This document shows positions 34,350-42,828 of a DNA stretch of 64,000 bases, piece by piece (position 1 is the stretch's first letter; each line of letters opens with the position of its first letter). The notes under the pieces were generated by a model. That model was not told where the DNA came from and searched no databases. It saw only the letters and a list, made by a program, of their open reading frames with translations. The position numbers and the translations under genes were made by a program. The DNA comes from TMP-86 sp039807285 (GTDB lineage Bacteria > Pseudomonadota > Gammaproteobacteria > Steroidobacterales > Steroidobacteraceae): assembly GCA_044226785.1 (NCBI GenBank), contig JBGAGK010000002.1, positions 1 to 64,000 on the forward strand, in the 5' to 3' direction.

Positions 34350-35426
34350 ATGTCCGCAGGTGCAAGTGGTTCGAACCTCACCGTCAAGCAAGGTGCGGAC
34401 ACGGCAGGTGGTGTCGTGTCGACCGCGACGGTGTCGCTCGCACTGGTGGAGGACTTGCTGCGCAGCCTTCGCGCAGTTTGCCCGCAGCCGGTTCTGGACC
34501 GGTGCTTGAAGGCAGCGGGTATCGTCAAGGAATTCATCGATCATCCGGCCTCCCGACTCACCCACGATCAACTGGTGAAGCTCTACCGTGAAAGTGCGGC
34601 CATGACCGGCGACGAGATGATGGGTCTGTGGAGCCGCCCGATACGCACCGGTTCCCTGAAATACATCATGCGGGCGGTCGTGGACGCGCCAACGATCGAC
34701 GTCGCGCTGTACCGCTTCACGCAGTTCTGGAACCTGCTGCTGGACGACTATCGTCTGAACCTGGCGCATGCCAGGGACTCGATGAGCCTGGAGCTGATTC
34801 CGCGCGGCCCGAAGGTCGAAGTGAACCGCTTCGGCCATGCACTGATCCTGAAGCTCACGCACGGCATCGTTTCATGGCTCGTCGGCGGGGAGGTGCCGGT
34901 GCAACGGGTGGAGTTTGTCTTTTCCCGACCGCCCTTCGCGGCCGATTATTCGATCCTGTTTCCGGCGGCCGTGGATTTTGGGGGGGCGCTCTCGAAAATC
35001 ATCTTTGACGCCGGGTTGGGAAGCAGGCGGGCGGAACGCGAGATGACCGAGGTGCGCGAGTTCCTGCGGGCCGCTCCCCGGGACTGGATTTTCACTTCCT
35101 TTCACGAGCATGCCCTGCGGCTGAAGGTGCGCGAACTGCTGTACGTGGACCTGGGCCGAACGCTTGACGAGGTTTCGCGCAGGCTCCACATGTCCTCGCG
35201 GACGCTGATCCGCAGGCTGCGGAAGGAAGGCCTGTCCTTCCAGGGCATCAAGGATGAACTGCGCCGGGACCTGGCCCTGCTGAATCTGGCGCGCCGGGAT
35301 GCGTCGATTGCGGAGATCTCCCATGCCCTGGGTTTCAGCTCGCCCGCGGTATTCCACCGGGCTTTCCGCCATTGGACCGGCATGACGCCGGGCGTGTATC
35401 GTGCGGCCCAGCAGGCGCTGCATTGA
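34350..35426 (+). CDS. AraC family transcriptional regulator
   Basis: This 358-residue regulator has an N-terminal ligand-binding domain of about 230 residues, of the kind seen in OruR/ArgR-type AraC proteins (key block LVKLYRESAAMTGDEMMGLW). The C-terminal AraC helix-turn-helix pair spans about 255-355; the second helix region reads SIAEISHALGFSSPAVFHRAFRHW in key positions and ends with the family PGVYR. ATG 34350 is preferred because upstream in-frame sequence looks non-coding. It is divergent from the crotonase gene, its probable target. A short T-run follows the stop codon. Confidence 0.9.
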   Translation: MSAGASGSNLTVKQGADTAGGVVSTATVSLALVEDLLRSLRAVCPQPVLDRCLKAAGIVKEFIDHPASRLTHDQLVKLYRESAAMTGDEMMGLWSRPIRTGSLKYIMRAVVDAPTIDVALYRFTQFWNLLLDDYRLNLAHARDSMSLELIPRGPKVEVNRFGHALILKLTHGIVSWLVGGEVPVQRVEFVFSRPPFAADYSILFPAAVDFGGALSKIIFDAGLGSRRAEREMTEVREFLRAAPRDWIFTSFHEHALRLKVRELLYVDLGRTLDEVSRRLHMSSRTLIRRLRKEGLSFQGIKDELRRDLALLNLARRDASIAEISHALGFSSPAVFHRAFRHWTGMTPGVYRAAQQALH

Positions 35427-35561
35427 TCGGTTTTTTTCCGTTCGCGCAGCCCGATCACAGCGGGTGGCAGGAGCAGCGCAAACCATTCCTGCCCCCTTCA
35501 CGCCCCCTCAGCAATCAGTAAACTACGCGGGATCCAGAGAAATACAGCAGGAATCCCGCCA

Positions 35562-36584
35562 GTGGAAAACGCTAAAAGACCGGGCATTCCCGTTGCGAAA
35601 CGCGGCGATGCGACTGATCGTCGTATCTGCGTTGCGCCCATGATGGACTACACGGACCGCCACTGCCGGTTCATCCATCGTCTGTATTCGCCGGATGCGC
35701 GCCTGTACACCGAGATGGTGGTTGCGGCGGCCGTCGTGCGTGGCGATGCGCAGCGGTTGCTCGAGTTCAGTCCGGCTGAGCATCCGGTGGTGCTGCAGCT
35801 CGGCGGCTCGGACCCGGCGGAGCTGGCGGCGGCGGCGCGGATCGGCGCGCGGATGGGCTATGACGAGATCAACCTGAACGTGGGTTGTCCGAGCGATCGT
35901 GTGCGGGACGGCGCATTCGGTGCCTGCCTGATGCGCGAACCGCACACCGTGGCGCGATGCATGGCGGCGATGGCCGATGCCGTGAGCGTGCCGGTGAGCG
36001 TGAAGTGCCGCATCGGACTGGATTCGGATCAGCGCTATGAGAGCTTCGCCGCTTTCATCGACACCGTGTCGTCCGCCGGTGTGGAGCATTTCATCGTGCA
36101 TGCACGCAACGCCATCCTGTCGGGCTTGTCGCCGAAGCAGAACCGCGAGATACCGCCACTCAAGTACGGGTTCGTCCATCGCCTCAAGCGCGAGCGGCCC
36201 GATCTGCACGTCACGCTCAACGGTGGGCTGAACGACTGCGCCTCGGCGCTGGCCGAACTTCGCGCCGGGCTCGACGGCGTGATGCTGGGCCGGGCGGCGT
36301 ACCAGCGGCCGGCGATCCTCGCCGAGATGCAGCGCGAGCTCATCGACCCGGGCTGGGCGGTGCCCCAGCCCCTGGCCATCCTCGAGGCGGTGGTGGCCTA
36401 TGCGCAGGAGCAGCGGCAGCGCGGCGTGCGTCTGCATTCCATCACGCGCCATCTGGGCGGGTTGCTGAACGGGGTGAGCGGTGCGCGCGCCTGGCGGCGT
36501 TTCCTGTCCCGGAGCGCGTCGCGGCCGGATGCGCCGGCCGAGATCCTGTTGTCCGGCGCAGACATCCTGCGGCAGGCGGCATGA
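35562..36584 (+). CDS. dusA: tRNA-dihydrouridine(20/20a) synthase
   Basis: This FMN enzyme reduces uridine 20/20a in the tRNA D-loop with NADPH. The 340-residue TIM-barrel protein shows the N-terminal VAPMMDYTDRHCRF, EMVVAAAVVRGD and LGGSDP. The catalytic Cys lies in LNVGCPSDRV, and the DusA-typical segments FIVHARNAILSGLSPKQNRE and TLNGG follow. The start is GTG 35562. The extra DusA-specific residues around the VHARNA segment distinguish it from DusB/DusC. Confidence 0.94.
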   Translation: MENAKRPGIPVAKRGDATDRRICVAPMMDYTDRHCRFIHRLYSPDARLYTEMVVAAAVVRGDAQRLLEFSPAEHPVVLQLGGSDPAELAAAARIGARMGYDEINLNVGCPSDRVRDGAFGACLMREPHTVARCMAAMADAVSVPVSVKCRIGLDSDQRYESFAAFIDTVSSAGVEHFIVHARNAILSGLSPKQNREIPPLKYGFVHRLKRERPDLHVTLNGGLNDCASALAELRAGLDGVMLGRAAYQRPAILAEMQRELIDPGWAVPQPLAILEAVVAYAQEQRQRGVRLHSITRHLGGLLNGVSGARAWRRFLSRSASRPDAPAEILLSGADILRQAA

Positions 36585-36626
36585 TGGCTCGAGGATATCC
36601 ACGGCACACGCGGAGGCGACATTAAG

Positions 36627-36632
36627 TATAAT
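36627..36632 (+). promoter_or_regulatory. Consensus -10 TATAAT close to the cyclase start
   Basis: A perfect TATAAT ends 11 nt before the cyclase ATG, and transcription from it would leave a leader of about five bases. I see no good -35 at the right distance and no ribosome binding site after it, so leaderless expression or a chance match are both possible. Confidence 0.35.
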
Positions 36633-36643
36633 CGCGGCGCGTC

Positions 36644-37552
36644 ATGGGAAATGAAACGGAACTTGCCATCGTATTTGCCGACGTGGTCGGCAGCATGAAG
36701 CTGTACGAACAGCTGGGTGACCTGAAGGCCCGCGAGATGGTGGGTATCTGCATCGACACCATGCGCCAGGCCACCGAGCAGCAGGGCGGCACGGTGATCA
36801 AGACCATGGGCGATGAAGTCATGTCGACTTTCCCGTCGGCGGACGATGCGCTCAACGCGGCTGCCCAGATGCAGAAGCAGATTTCCGCCAACCCCGCGCT
36901 CAAGGTCAACGAGCATGCCGTCGCAATCAGGATTGGCTGTAACTTTGGTCCAGTAGTTATTGAAAACAGGGATATTTTTGGTTCGGCGGTGCATACCGCC
37001 AATCGCATGACCAGCCAGGCGAAAGCAGGCCAGATCATGACCACTTCGACCATGGTGGAGCACCTGTCGCCGGACTGGCGGGCCTGCGTGCGCCAGATCG
37101 ACATCGCCACCGTGAAAGGCCGCAGCAGTGAACTGGCGCTGTTCGAGGTGCTGTGGCAGACCGAGGACATCACCAGCATGGTCCCCGCCATTGCCATGGC
37201 ATCGCGCCACAAGACCGCCGACAAACCCCATCGTCTGCGGCTGCGCTACCAGGGGCAGGAAGTCATCGTGGATGAACGGCGCAACAACATCAGCATGGGC
37301 CGTGCCGAGGAAAACGATCTGGTGGTCAAGGGAAATCTCATCTCGCGCCTGCATGCGCGCATCGAGGTGAGCCGGAACAAGTTCATGCTCATCGACCAGA
37401 GCACCAACGGCACCTTCGTGCTCGCGAAGGGGGGTGAGGAAGCCTTCGTGAGGCGCGATTCCATGCAGATCCGCTCGGAGGGGCTGATTGGCCTCGGCAA
37501 GGCACCGGACAGCAACTCGTCCCAGGTCATCCGCTACGTCTGCGAGGAATGA
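36644..37552 (+). CDS. Class III nucleotide cyclase fused to an FHA domain
   Basis: This 302-residue soluble protein has an N-terminal class III adenylate/guanylate cyclase domain (about 5-170) and a C-terminal FHA phosphothreonine-binding domain (about 195-295; ISMGRAEENDLVV, SRLHARIE, STNGTFV). The metal-binding aspartates are D13 (FADVVGS) and D57 (MGDEV). D110 and the Lys in VKGRSS favour ATP as substrate. The transition-state Arg is R121, but the usual Asn four residues before it is His117 (VHTANR). Activity is therefore likely but not certain. The FHA domain suggests control by a Ser/Thr kinase. Confidence 0.87.
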   Translation: MGNETELAIVFADVVGSMKLYEQLGDLKAREMVGICIDTMRQATEQQGGTVIKTMGDEVMSTFPSADDALNAAAQMQKQISANPALKVNEHAVAIRIGCNFGPVVIENRDIFGSAVHTANRMTSQAKAGQIMTTSTMVEHLSPDWRACVRQIDIATVKGRSSELALFEVLWQTEDITSMVPAIAMASRHKTADKPHRLRLRYQGQEVIVDERRNNISMGRAEENDLVVKGNLISRLHARIEVSRNKFMLIDQSTNGTFVLAKGGEEAFVRRDSMQIRSEGLIGLGKAPDSNSSQVIRYVCEE

Positions 37553-37589
37553 CCCGCACCGGCGTGCCCGGCGGGGGTGGCGTTTCGGT

Positions 37590-39359
37590 TCAGCTCAGGC
37601 GGGCCAGCGTGGCAGCCTGTTCCTCGAGGAGGGCGTTTGGCAGGCGTGAGCCGAACTGCCGCAGGTATTCGCCGACACTTTTCATCTCCTCGATCCACAG
37701 TTCGCGGTCAACGGTCAGCAACTCATCCAGGGCGCCCGGCGCAAGCTCCAGCGATCGGGTGTTCAGATCGGCTGGCGAGGGCAGCAGACCAATGGGTGTC
37801 TCGCGCGCTGGCACCTTGCCCTTGCACCGGTCGATGATCCAGCTGAGCACACGCAGGTTCTCGCCGTAGCCCGGCCAGAGGAACTTGCCTGCAGCGTCAC
37901 GCCGGAACCAGTTGACATGGAAAATCTGCGGCGGTGATTTCAGTGTTGCACCCACATTCAGCCAATGAGCGAAATAGTCGCCGAAGTTGTAGCCGGCGAA
38001 CGGCTTCATGGCCATCGAGTCCCTGCGCACCACGCCCACCTTGCCGACAGCCGCTGCCGTGGTCTCGGAAGCCACACCCGCACCGACCAGCACGCCATGC
38101 TTCCAGGAGCGTGCCTGATAGACGAGCGGCGCGACGGTGCGGCGCCGTCCCCCGAACACGATGGCGGAAATCGGGACTCCCGCCGGCGCATCGGCCATGG
38201 GTGACCAGGCCGGATTCTGCCTTGCGGCGACGGTGAAGCGTGAGTTCGGATGAGCCGCCGGACCGTTGGCGGGGTCGTAAGGCCGTCCCTGCCAGTCGGT
38301 GACCGGCGTGCCGGGCAGTCCCTCCCACCAGGGCTGGTTGTCGGCCGTGACCGCCACATTGGTGAAGATGGTGTCGTGGCGGATGGTCTCGAACGCATTG
38401 CGGTTGGTGCTGACATTGGTGCCGGGCGCCACGCCGAAATAGCCGGATTCGGGATTGATGGCGTACAGCCGGCCGTCGGCGCCCGGATGGAGCCACGCGA
38501 TGTCATCGCCGATGGTCCAGATTTTCCACCCCGGGAAACTGTCGGGTGGAATGAGCATGGCCAGGTTGGTCTTGCCGCAGGCGGAGGGAAACGCGCAGGC
38601 GAGGTAGTGAATCTCGCCCTGCGGATTTTCCACGCCGACGATGAGCATGTGCTCGGCCAGCCATCCTTCCGTGCGTGCCTGCCAGCTCGCGATGCGCAGC
38701 GCATGGCATTTCTTGCCCAGCAGCGCATTGCCGCCGTAGCCCGATCCGTAACTCTTGATCAGGAGTTCCTCGGGAAAGTGCATGATGAAACGGCGCTCGG
38801 GATCCAGCTCGCCGATGGAATGCAGGCCCTTGACGAAGGTTCCTTCCCGGGCGATGCGCTCCAGTGCCGGAAGGCCCATGCGGGTCATCAGCTTCATGTT
38901 CAGCACCACGTAGGCGCTGTCGGTGATTTCCACGCCGCAGCGGGACAGGGGCGAGTCGATCGGCCCCATGCAATAGGGGACTACGTAAAGTGTCCGCCCC
39001 TTCATGCAGCCCTTGAACAGGGCATCGAGCGTGCGGTGAGCCTCGGCCGGGGCCATCCAGTGGTTGTTGGGGCCGGCGTCTTCCTGGTTCCGCGTGCAGA
39101 TATAGGTGAGGTGCTCGACGCGCGCCACATCGGAAGGACTGGACCGGTAGAGGTAGCAGCCGGGATGGGTGGTCTGGTTCAACTGCAGGAGTTCGCCCTT
39201 TTCGAGCAGCTCATCCCGAAGGGATCGGTACTCCGCATCGCTCCCGTCGCACCAGTGGACCGCAGCCGGCTGGGTGTGAGCGGCAACCTGGCTGACCCAC
39301 GCTGCAACGTCCCGGCTCAGCGTTGAAAGATCGAGCATTCGTTGGGGAGCAATGGCCAT
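37590..39359 (-). CDS. pckG: Phosphoenolpyruvate carboxykinase (GTP)
   Basis: The enzyme converts oxaloacetate and GTP to PEP, CO2 and GDP, the entry step of gluconeogenesis. The 589-residue protein carries the GTP-type P-loop FPSACGKTN with the hyper-reactive Cys. Other family segments are YVVPYCMGP, SYGSGYGGNALLGKKC and the guanine-binding FRRDAAGKFLWPGYGENLRVL as key block. ATG 39359 is chosen because the frame further upstream lacks family similarity; ATG 39338 is a nearby alternative. It is divergent from a secreted DUF11-like gene. Confidence 0.95.
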   Translation of the reverse strand: MAIAPQRMLDLSTLSRDVAAWVSQVAAHTQPAAVHWCDGSDAEYRSLRDELLEKGELLQLNQTTHPGCYLYRSSPSDVARVEHLTYICTRNQEDAGPNNHWMAPAEAHRTLDALFKGCMKGRTLYVVPYCMGPIDSPLSRCGVEITDSAYVVLNMKLMTRMGLPALERIAREGTFVKGLHSIGELDPERRFIMHFPEELLIKSYGSGYGGNALLGKKCHALRIASWQARTEGWLAEHMLIVGVENPQGEIHYLACAFPSACGKTNLAMLIPPDSFPGWKIWTIGDDIAWLHPGADGRLYAINPESGYFGVAPGTNVSTNRNAFETIRHDTIFTNVAVTADNQPWWEGLPGTPVTDWQGRPYDPANGPAAHPNSRFTVAARQNPAWSPMADAPAGVPISAIVFGGRRRTVAPLVYQARSWKHGVLVGAGVASETTAAAVGKVGVVRRDSMAMKPFAGYNFGDYFAHWLNVGATLKSPPQIFHVNWFRRDAAGKFLWPGYGENLRVLSWIIDRCKGKVPARETPIGLLPSPADLNTRSLELAPGALDELLTVDRELWIEEMKSVGEYLRQFGSRLPNALLEEQAATLARLS

Positions 39360-39514
39360 TGGAACCTGCCTGTCGATTGATGTCTTTGAACTTCCTTGAC
39401 CGCAAGGATGACAGATGGCGGGGGGTGGTGCCAATTGCGCTATCATCGGCTCACCCGCGATATCGTATCGCTCGAACCAGTTCATGCGTAGCACGTGATT
39501 TGCTTCACAACTTA

Positions 39515-40069
39515 TTGACAATTTTACATTTTAATTTCAAGTTTCAAGCTGGTTCCCAAACATGTCGAACTCGCCTGACAGAGTTCGTCCGGCCAGCAAT
39601 CACGGCTGCCCTGCTGCTGCTGTCGATCACGCAGTCATCGGCCCAGACTCTCCCTGCAGGGGTGGTCCAGCGGACCACGGGTGAGCTGCTCGCGCGCAGG
39701 CCCGGCGGCGGGCCGGTGCGCTTCGATCTGTCACCGGCCGATCACGTGGTCAGCGGCGACCAGGTGGTCTACACGGTGGAGATCCGCAACACCACCCGCC
39801 ATGCCATCGACGCGATCGTGGCCGTGACACCGATCCCGGAAAAGATGAAATACATCGGCGGCTCGGCCACCGGGCCAGGATGTGACGTGGATTTTTCGGT
39901 CGATGGGGGTGTGAGTTTCGACAGCGCGGATCACCTGACCATCCCGCTGCCGGCCGGGCAGTTCCGACCGGCAGTGGCTGCCGATTACACCCATATCCGC
40001 TGGAGGCTGAAGTTCGCGCTGCGAGGGCTGGCAACGGCCCTCGCCCGATTTCGTGCCGTGCTGAAGTGA
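39515..40069 (+). CDS. Secreted protein with a DUF11-like domain, start uncertain
   Basis: This is a small exported protein of unknown role. After a positively charged stretch comes a hydrophobic signal core and an Ala-type cleavage site (ITAALLLLSITQSSAQ). A domain of about 110 residues follows, resembling the DUF11/conserved-repeat beta-sandwich found in surface proteins (VVYTVEIRNTTRHAIDAIV, PEKMKYIGGSA). The start is unclear: TTG 39515 is the latest plausible codon ahead of the signal core, and in-frame ATGs at 39323 and 39380 lie in or near pckG. Codon usage supports coding from about 39580 on. Confidence 0.6.
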   Translation: MTILHFNFKFQAGSQTCRTRLTEFVRPAITAALLLLSITQSSAQTLPAGVVQRTTGELLARRPGGGPVRFDLSPADHVVSGDQVVYTVEIRNTTRHAIDAIVAVTPIPEKMKYIGGSATGPGCDVDFSVDGGVSFDSADHLTIPLPAGQFRPAVAADYTHIRWRLKFALRGLATALARFRAVLK

Positions 40070-40099
40070 CCGGTGCCTGGCGGAGCTGAAGGCAGGTCG

Positions 40100-42034
40100 A
40101 TGGATTACCAGGACGTCTTCGGCCCCGAAGGGCCATTGGCCTCGACCATCGAAGGATATGCGGTGCGTTCCGGACAATGCACCATGGCGCGGTCCGTGGG
40201 TCGTGCGCTGGCCCTCGAGGAACCCCTGATCGTGGAGGCTGGCACCGGTATCGGGAAGACCTTTGCCTACCTGGTGCCTGTTTTGCTCTCGGGACGCACG
40301 GTGATCATCTCCACGGGGACTCGCACCCTGCAGGACCAGCTGTATCACCGTGACGTGCCCGTGCTGGCGCGGGCCATCGGCATGCCGGTGAAGATGGCCC
40401 TGCTGAAAGGCCGGTCCAACTACCTGTGCCGGTACCGGCTCGAATCGGTCCCCCAGCAGCGTCAGATGTTCGGTGCCGTCCGCGGCGCAGCCCGTCACAT
40501 GAGCCGGATCGTGCGCTGGGCCGCCGGCACCCGGAGCGGCGATCTCGCGGAACTCACGGATATTCCCGAGGACTCGCCGGCCTGGCCGATGGTCACCTCC
40601 ACCCGGGAGAACTGCCTCGGAGCCGAATGCCCGCAGTTCTCCGGCTGCCATGTGTATGCAGCGCGTCGCGCGGCCCAGGCCGCACAGGTGGTGGTCGTGA
40701 ATCACCATCTGCTGCTGGCGGATCTGTCGCTGAAGGACGAGGGCTTTGGCGATCTGCTGCCGGGCGCAGAGGCCGTCGTGCTGGACGAAGCCCATCAGGT
40801 GCCGGACATCGCCGCGCAGTTCTTCGGCCTGAACTGGTCGACACGCCAGGTCCAGGTGCTGGTGCGCGATACGACGCTGGAATTGACCGGCACGGCCGCA
40901 TCCCTTTCGGCGGCAGCCCGGGCACTCGCGGATCTCGAAGGCCGGGTCAGTCGGCTGGAGGCAGGGGTTTCCTCGCAGATGGGACGGATCGACTGGGAAC
41001 AGCTTCCGGAGTCGACGTTCGATGCGCTGGCGGATGTGCACGCGGCATTGGGGGGCCTGGCCGGCCATCTCGAGTCTCTGGGATGCGGACCGGGTGCGAT
41101 GAACTGTTCGCGGCGTGCACAAGGCCTTGCCACGCAACTTGCATCCCTGCTCGCCGTCGACGAGCAACAGGGACTGCGCTGGGCGGAAGCGGGTCGTACG
41201 GGAGTCCACCTGCACTTCACGCCTTTCGAAATCGCCGATCGGCTGCGTGCCTTCATGCAGGGGCGGTCCAGTGCCTGGATCTTCACCTCCGCCACCCTGG
41301 CGCTGGGGGAGGATTTCTCGCATTTTTCCCATCGCATCGGGCTTCCCGAAGCGCGCACGCTGCGCATCGAATCGCCGTTCGATTATTCCGGTCAATCCCG
41401 TCTCTTTCTTCCCCCGGGGATGCCGGAGCCGCAGGATCCGCGATTCACCGAATGTTTCGTGTCGGCCTGTGCGCCGCTCCTGGCGGCCAGCGGCGGACGT
41501 GCGTTCCTGCTGTTCACCAGCTACCGTGGCCTGAATGCTGGGCTGGATGCGCTGAAGCGGCAGTTCCCGGAGCCACCCTTTCCGGTCCTGGTACAGGGGC
41601 AGTCGCCGCGCGACGCCTTGTTGAAACAGTTCCGGCAGCTGGGCAATGCGGTCCTGCTGGGGACCGGCAGTTTCTGGGAGGGGGTGGACGTGCGGGGCGA
41701 TGCGCTGACGCTCGTGGCCATCGACAAGCTTCCCTTTGCATCCCCGGATGATCCGCTGCTCAAGGCGCGACTCGAAGGTATCCGGCGTCGGGGCGGCAAC
41801 CCGTTCCAGGAATATCAGTTGCCCCAGGCCGTGCTGGCGCTGAAGCAGGGAGTCGGACGGCTGATCCGGGATGTGGATGATTTTGGCGTGATCCTCATCG
41901 GTGATCCACGGCTGACCCGCAAGGGATATGGGCGGATGTTCCTCGATTCGCTTCCACCCAGCCCGGTGATCACGGACAGCGCGGTGGCTTGCGGGTTTCT
42001 GCGTGAGCGACTCTCCACTGGAGTCCGTCCATGA
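40100..42034 (+). CDS. yoaA: ATP-dependent DNA helicase, YoaA/DinG (XPD-like) family
   Basis: This 644-residue superfamily 2 helicase probably unwinds damaged or stalled replication intermediates; in E. coli YoaA acts with the HolC clamp-loader subunit. Walker A is EAGTGIGKT and motif II is DEAH. An iron-sulphur cluster is indicated by Cys in NYLC and in NCLGAECPQFSGC between motifs Ia and II. The C-terminal helicase motifs GTGSFWEGVD and GVGRLIR are present. ATG 40100 fits the family N-terminus. Its stop overlaps the tsaB start by 4 nt. Confidence 0.92.
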   Translation: MDYQDVFGPEGPLASTIEGYAVRSGQCTMARSVGRALALEEPLIVEAGTGIGKTFAYLVPVLLSGRTVIISTGTRTLQDQLYHRDVPVLARAIGMPVKMALLKGRSNYLCRYRLESVPQQRQMFGAVRGAARHMSRIVRWAAGTRSGDLAELTDIPEDSPAWPMVTSTRENCLGAECPQFSGCHVYAARRAAQAAQVVVVNHHLLLADLSLKDEGFGDLLPGAEAVVLDEAHQVPDIAAQFFGLNWSTRQVQVLVRDTTLELTGTAASLSAAARALADLEGRVSRLEAGVSSQMGRIDWEQLPESTFDALADVHAALGGLAGHLESLGCGPGAMNCSRRAQGLATQLASLLAVDEQQGLRWAEAGRTGVHLHFTPFEIADRLRAFMQGRSSAWIFTSATLALGEDFSHFSHRIGLPEARTLRIESPFDYSGQSRLFLPPGMPEPQDPRFTECFVSACAPLLAASGGRAFLLFTSYRGLNAGLDALKRQFPEPPFPVLVQGQSPRDALLKQFRQLGNAVLLGTGSFWEGVDVRGDALTLVAIDKLPFASPDDPLLKARLEGIRRRGGNPFQEYQLPQAVLALKQGVGRLIRDVDDFGVILIGDPRLTRKGYGRMFLDSLPPSPVITDSAVACGFLRERLSTGVRP

Positions 42035-42741
42035 ATGGGCGAATCCTTGCCATCGACACCTCCACGGAAGCCTGCTCCGTTGCGCTGCTCCAGAGGGGGA
42101 TCGTGACCGCACGCCATGAGATTGCCGGGAGGGAGGCCGCACGGCGAGTCCTGCCGCTGGTGGAGGCCGTGATGGCTGAAGGCGGGTGCGGGTTGGCGGA
42201 TCTGGACGCCCTGGCCGCTGGAATCGGACCAGGCGGATTCACGGGCGTGCGCCTCGGCATTGCCGTGGTACAGGGTCTTGCCTTCGGGGCAGCGCTTCCC
42301 GTGGTGCCGGTCGATTCGCTGGAGACCCTGGCCTTCGCTGCACTGTCTGGCGCGGGCCGGGATGAGGTGGTACTGGCCTGCCTCGATGCGCGGATGGGCG
42401 GCATCTACTGGGGCTGCTATCAGTCTGATGCCGGCCGGGGAGTACGGGCGGTCGAAGGTCCGGCCCTGGGCAAGCCTGCGCTCGTGGAACGGCACCTGCG
42501 GCCGAGGGCGCTGCCGGCCGTGGGCCGGGGCATGCGCCTGATGCAGGCGGCAGGCCCCTGGCCGGCCGCTTGCGATGCGAACGCGCTCCCAAACGCCTCG
42601 GATCTGGTGCGACTGGCGGCGCTGCGGCTGGATCAGGGGGGCGGCATCGATCCTGCCGACCTGGTTCCGCTGTATCTTCGCGATCGCGTTGCCCTGACGG
42701 AAAGCGAACGCCGGTCGGACCAGCCGCCGGCACTGGATTAG
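42031..42741 (+). CDS. tsaB: tRNA t6A modification protein TsaB
   Basis: This non-catalytic ASKHA-fold partner works with TsaD and TsaE to form threonylcarbamoyladenosine at position 37 of ANN-decoding tRNAs. The 236-residue protein has ILAIDTSTEACSVAL at its N-terminus and the family motif GPGGFTGVRLGI. It starts inside the stop of the yoaA-type helicase gene (ATGA), so both are cotranslated; yeaZ/tsaB lies next to yoaA in other gammaproteobacteria too. Confidence 0.94.
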   Translation: MNGRILAIDTSTEACSVALLQRGIVTARHEIAGREAARRVLPLVEAVMAEGGCGLADLDALAAGIGPGGFTGVRLGIAVVQGLAFGAALPVVPVDSLETLAFAALSGAGRDEVVLACLDARMGGIYWGCYQSDAGRGVRAVEGPALGKPALVERHLRPRALPAVGRGMRLMQAAGPWPAACDANALPNASDLVRLAALRLDQGGGIDPADLVPLYLRDRVALTESERRSDQPPALD

Positions 42742-42764
42742 ACCGATGATCCCGGTGCTTTGCG

Positions 42765-42798
42765 CTGTCACGAAATGGTCATGTCCAGGCCTTGTAAT
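42765..42798 (+). promoter_or_regulatory. Pho box and -10 element upstream of phoB
   Basis: CTGTCAC-GAAA-TGGTCAT (42765-42782) matches the PhoB direct-repeat site at 11 of 14 repeat positions. TGTAAT (42793-42798) follows 10 nt later, the spacing seen at PhoB-activated promoters where the Pho box replaces the -35. Autoregulation of phoBR is the expected role. Confidence 0.65.
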
Positions 42799-42828
42799 GC
42801 GTGGCGGAACCTTCAGCATGGGACAGGC

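Noticed and set aside
35417..35439. Possible terminator after the AraC gene (short stem plus seven T)
   Set aside because: The T-run is real, but the only stem (CAGC/GCTG) is 4 bp and is separated from the T-run by about 10 nt.
39731..42142. Open frame of 803 codons on the minus strand
   Set aside because: It lies opposite the YoaA helicase and DUF11-like genes; only the plus-strand proteins show conserved motifs.
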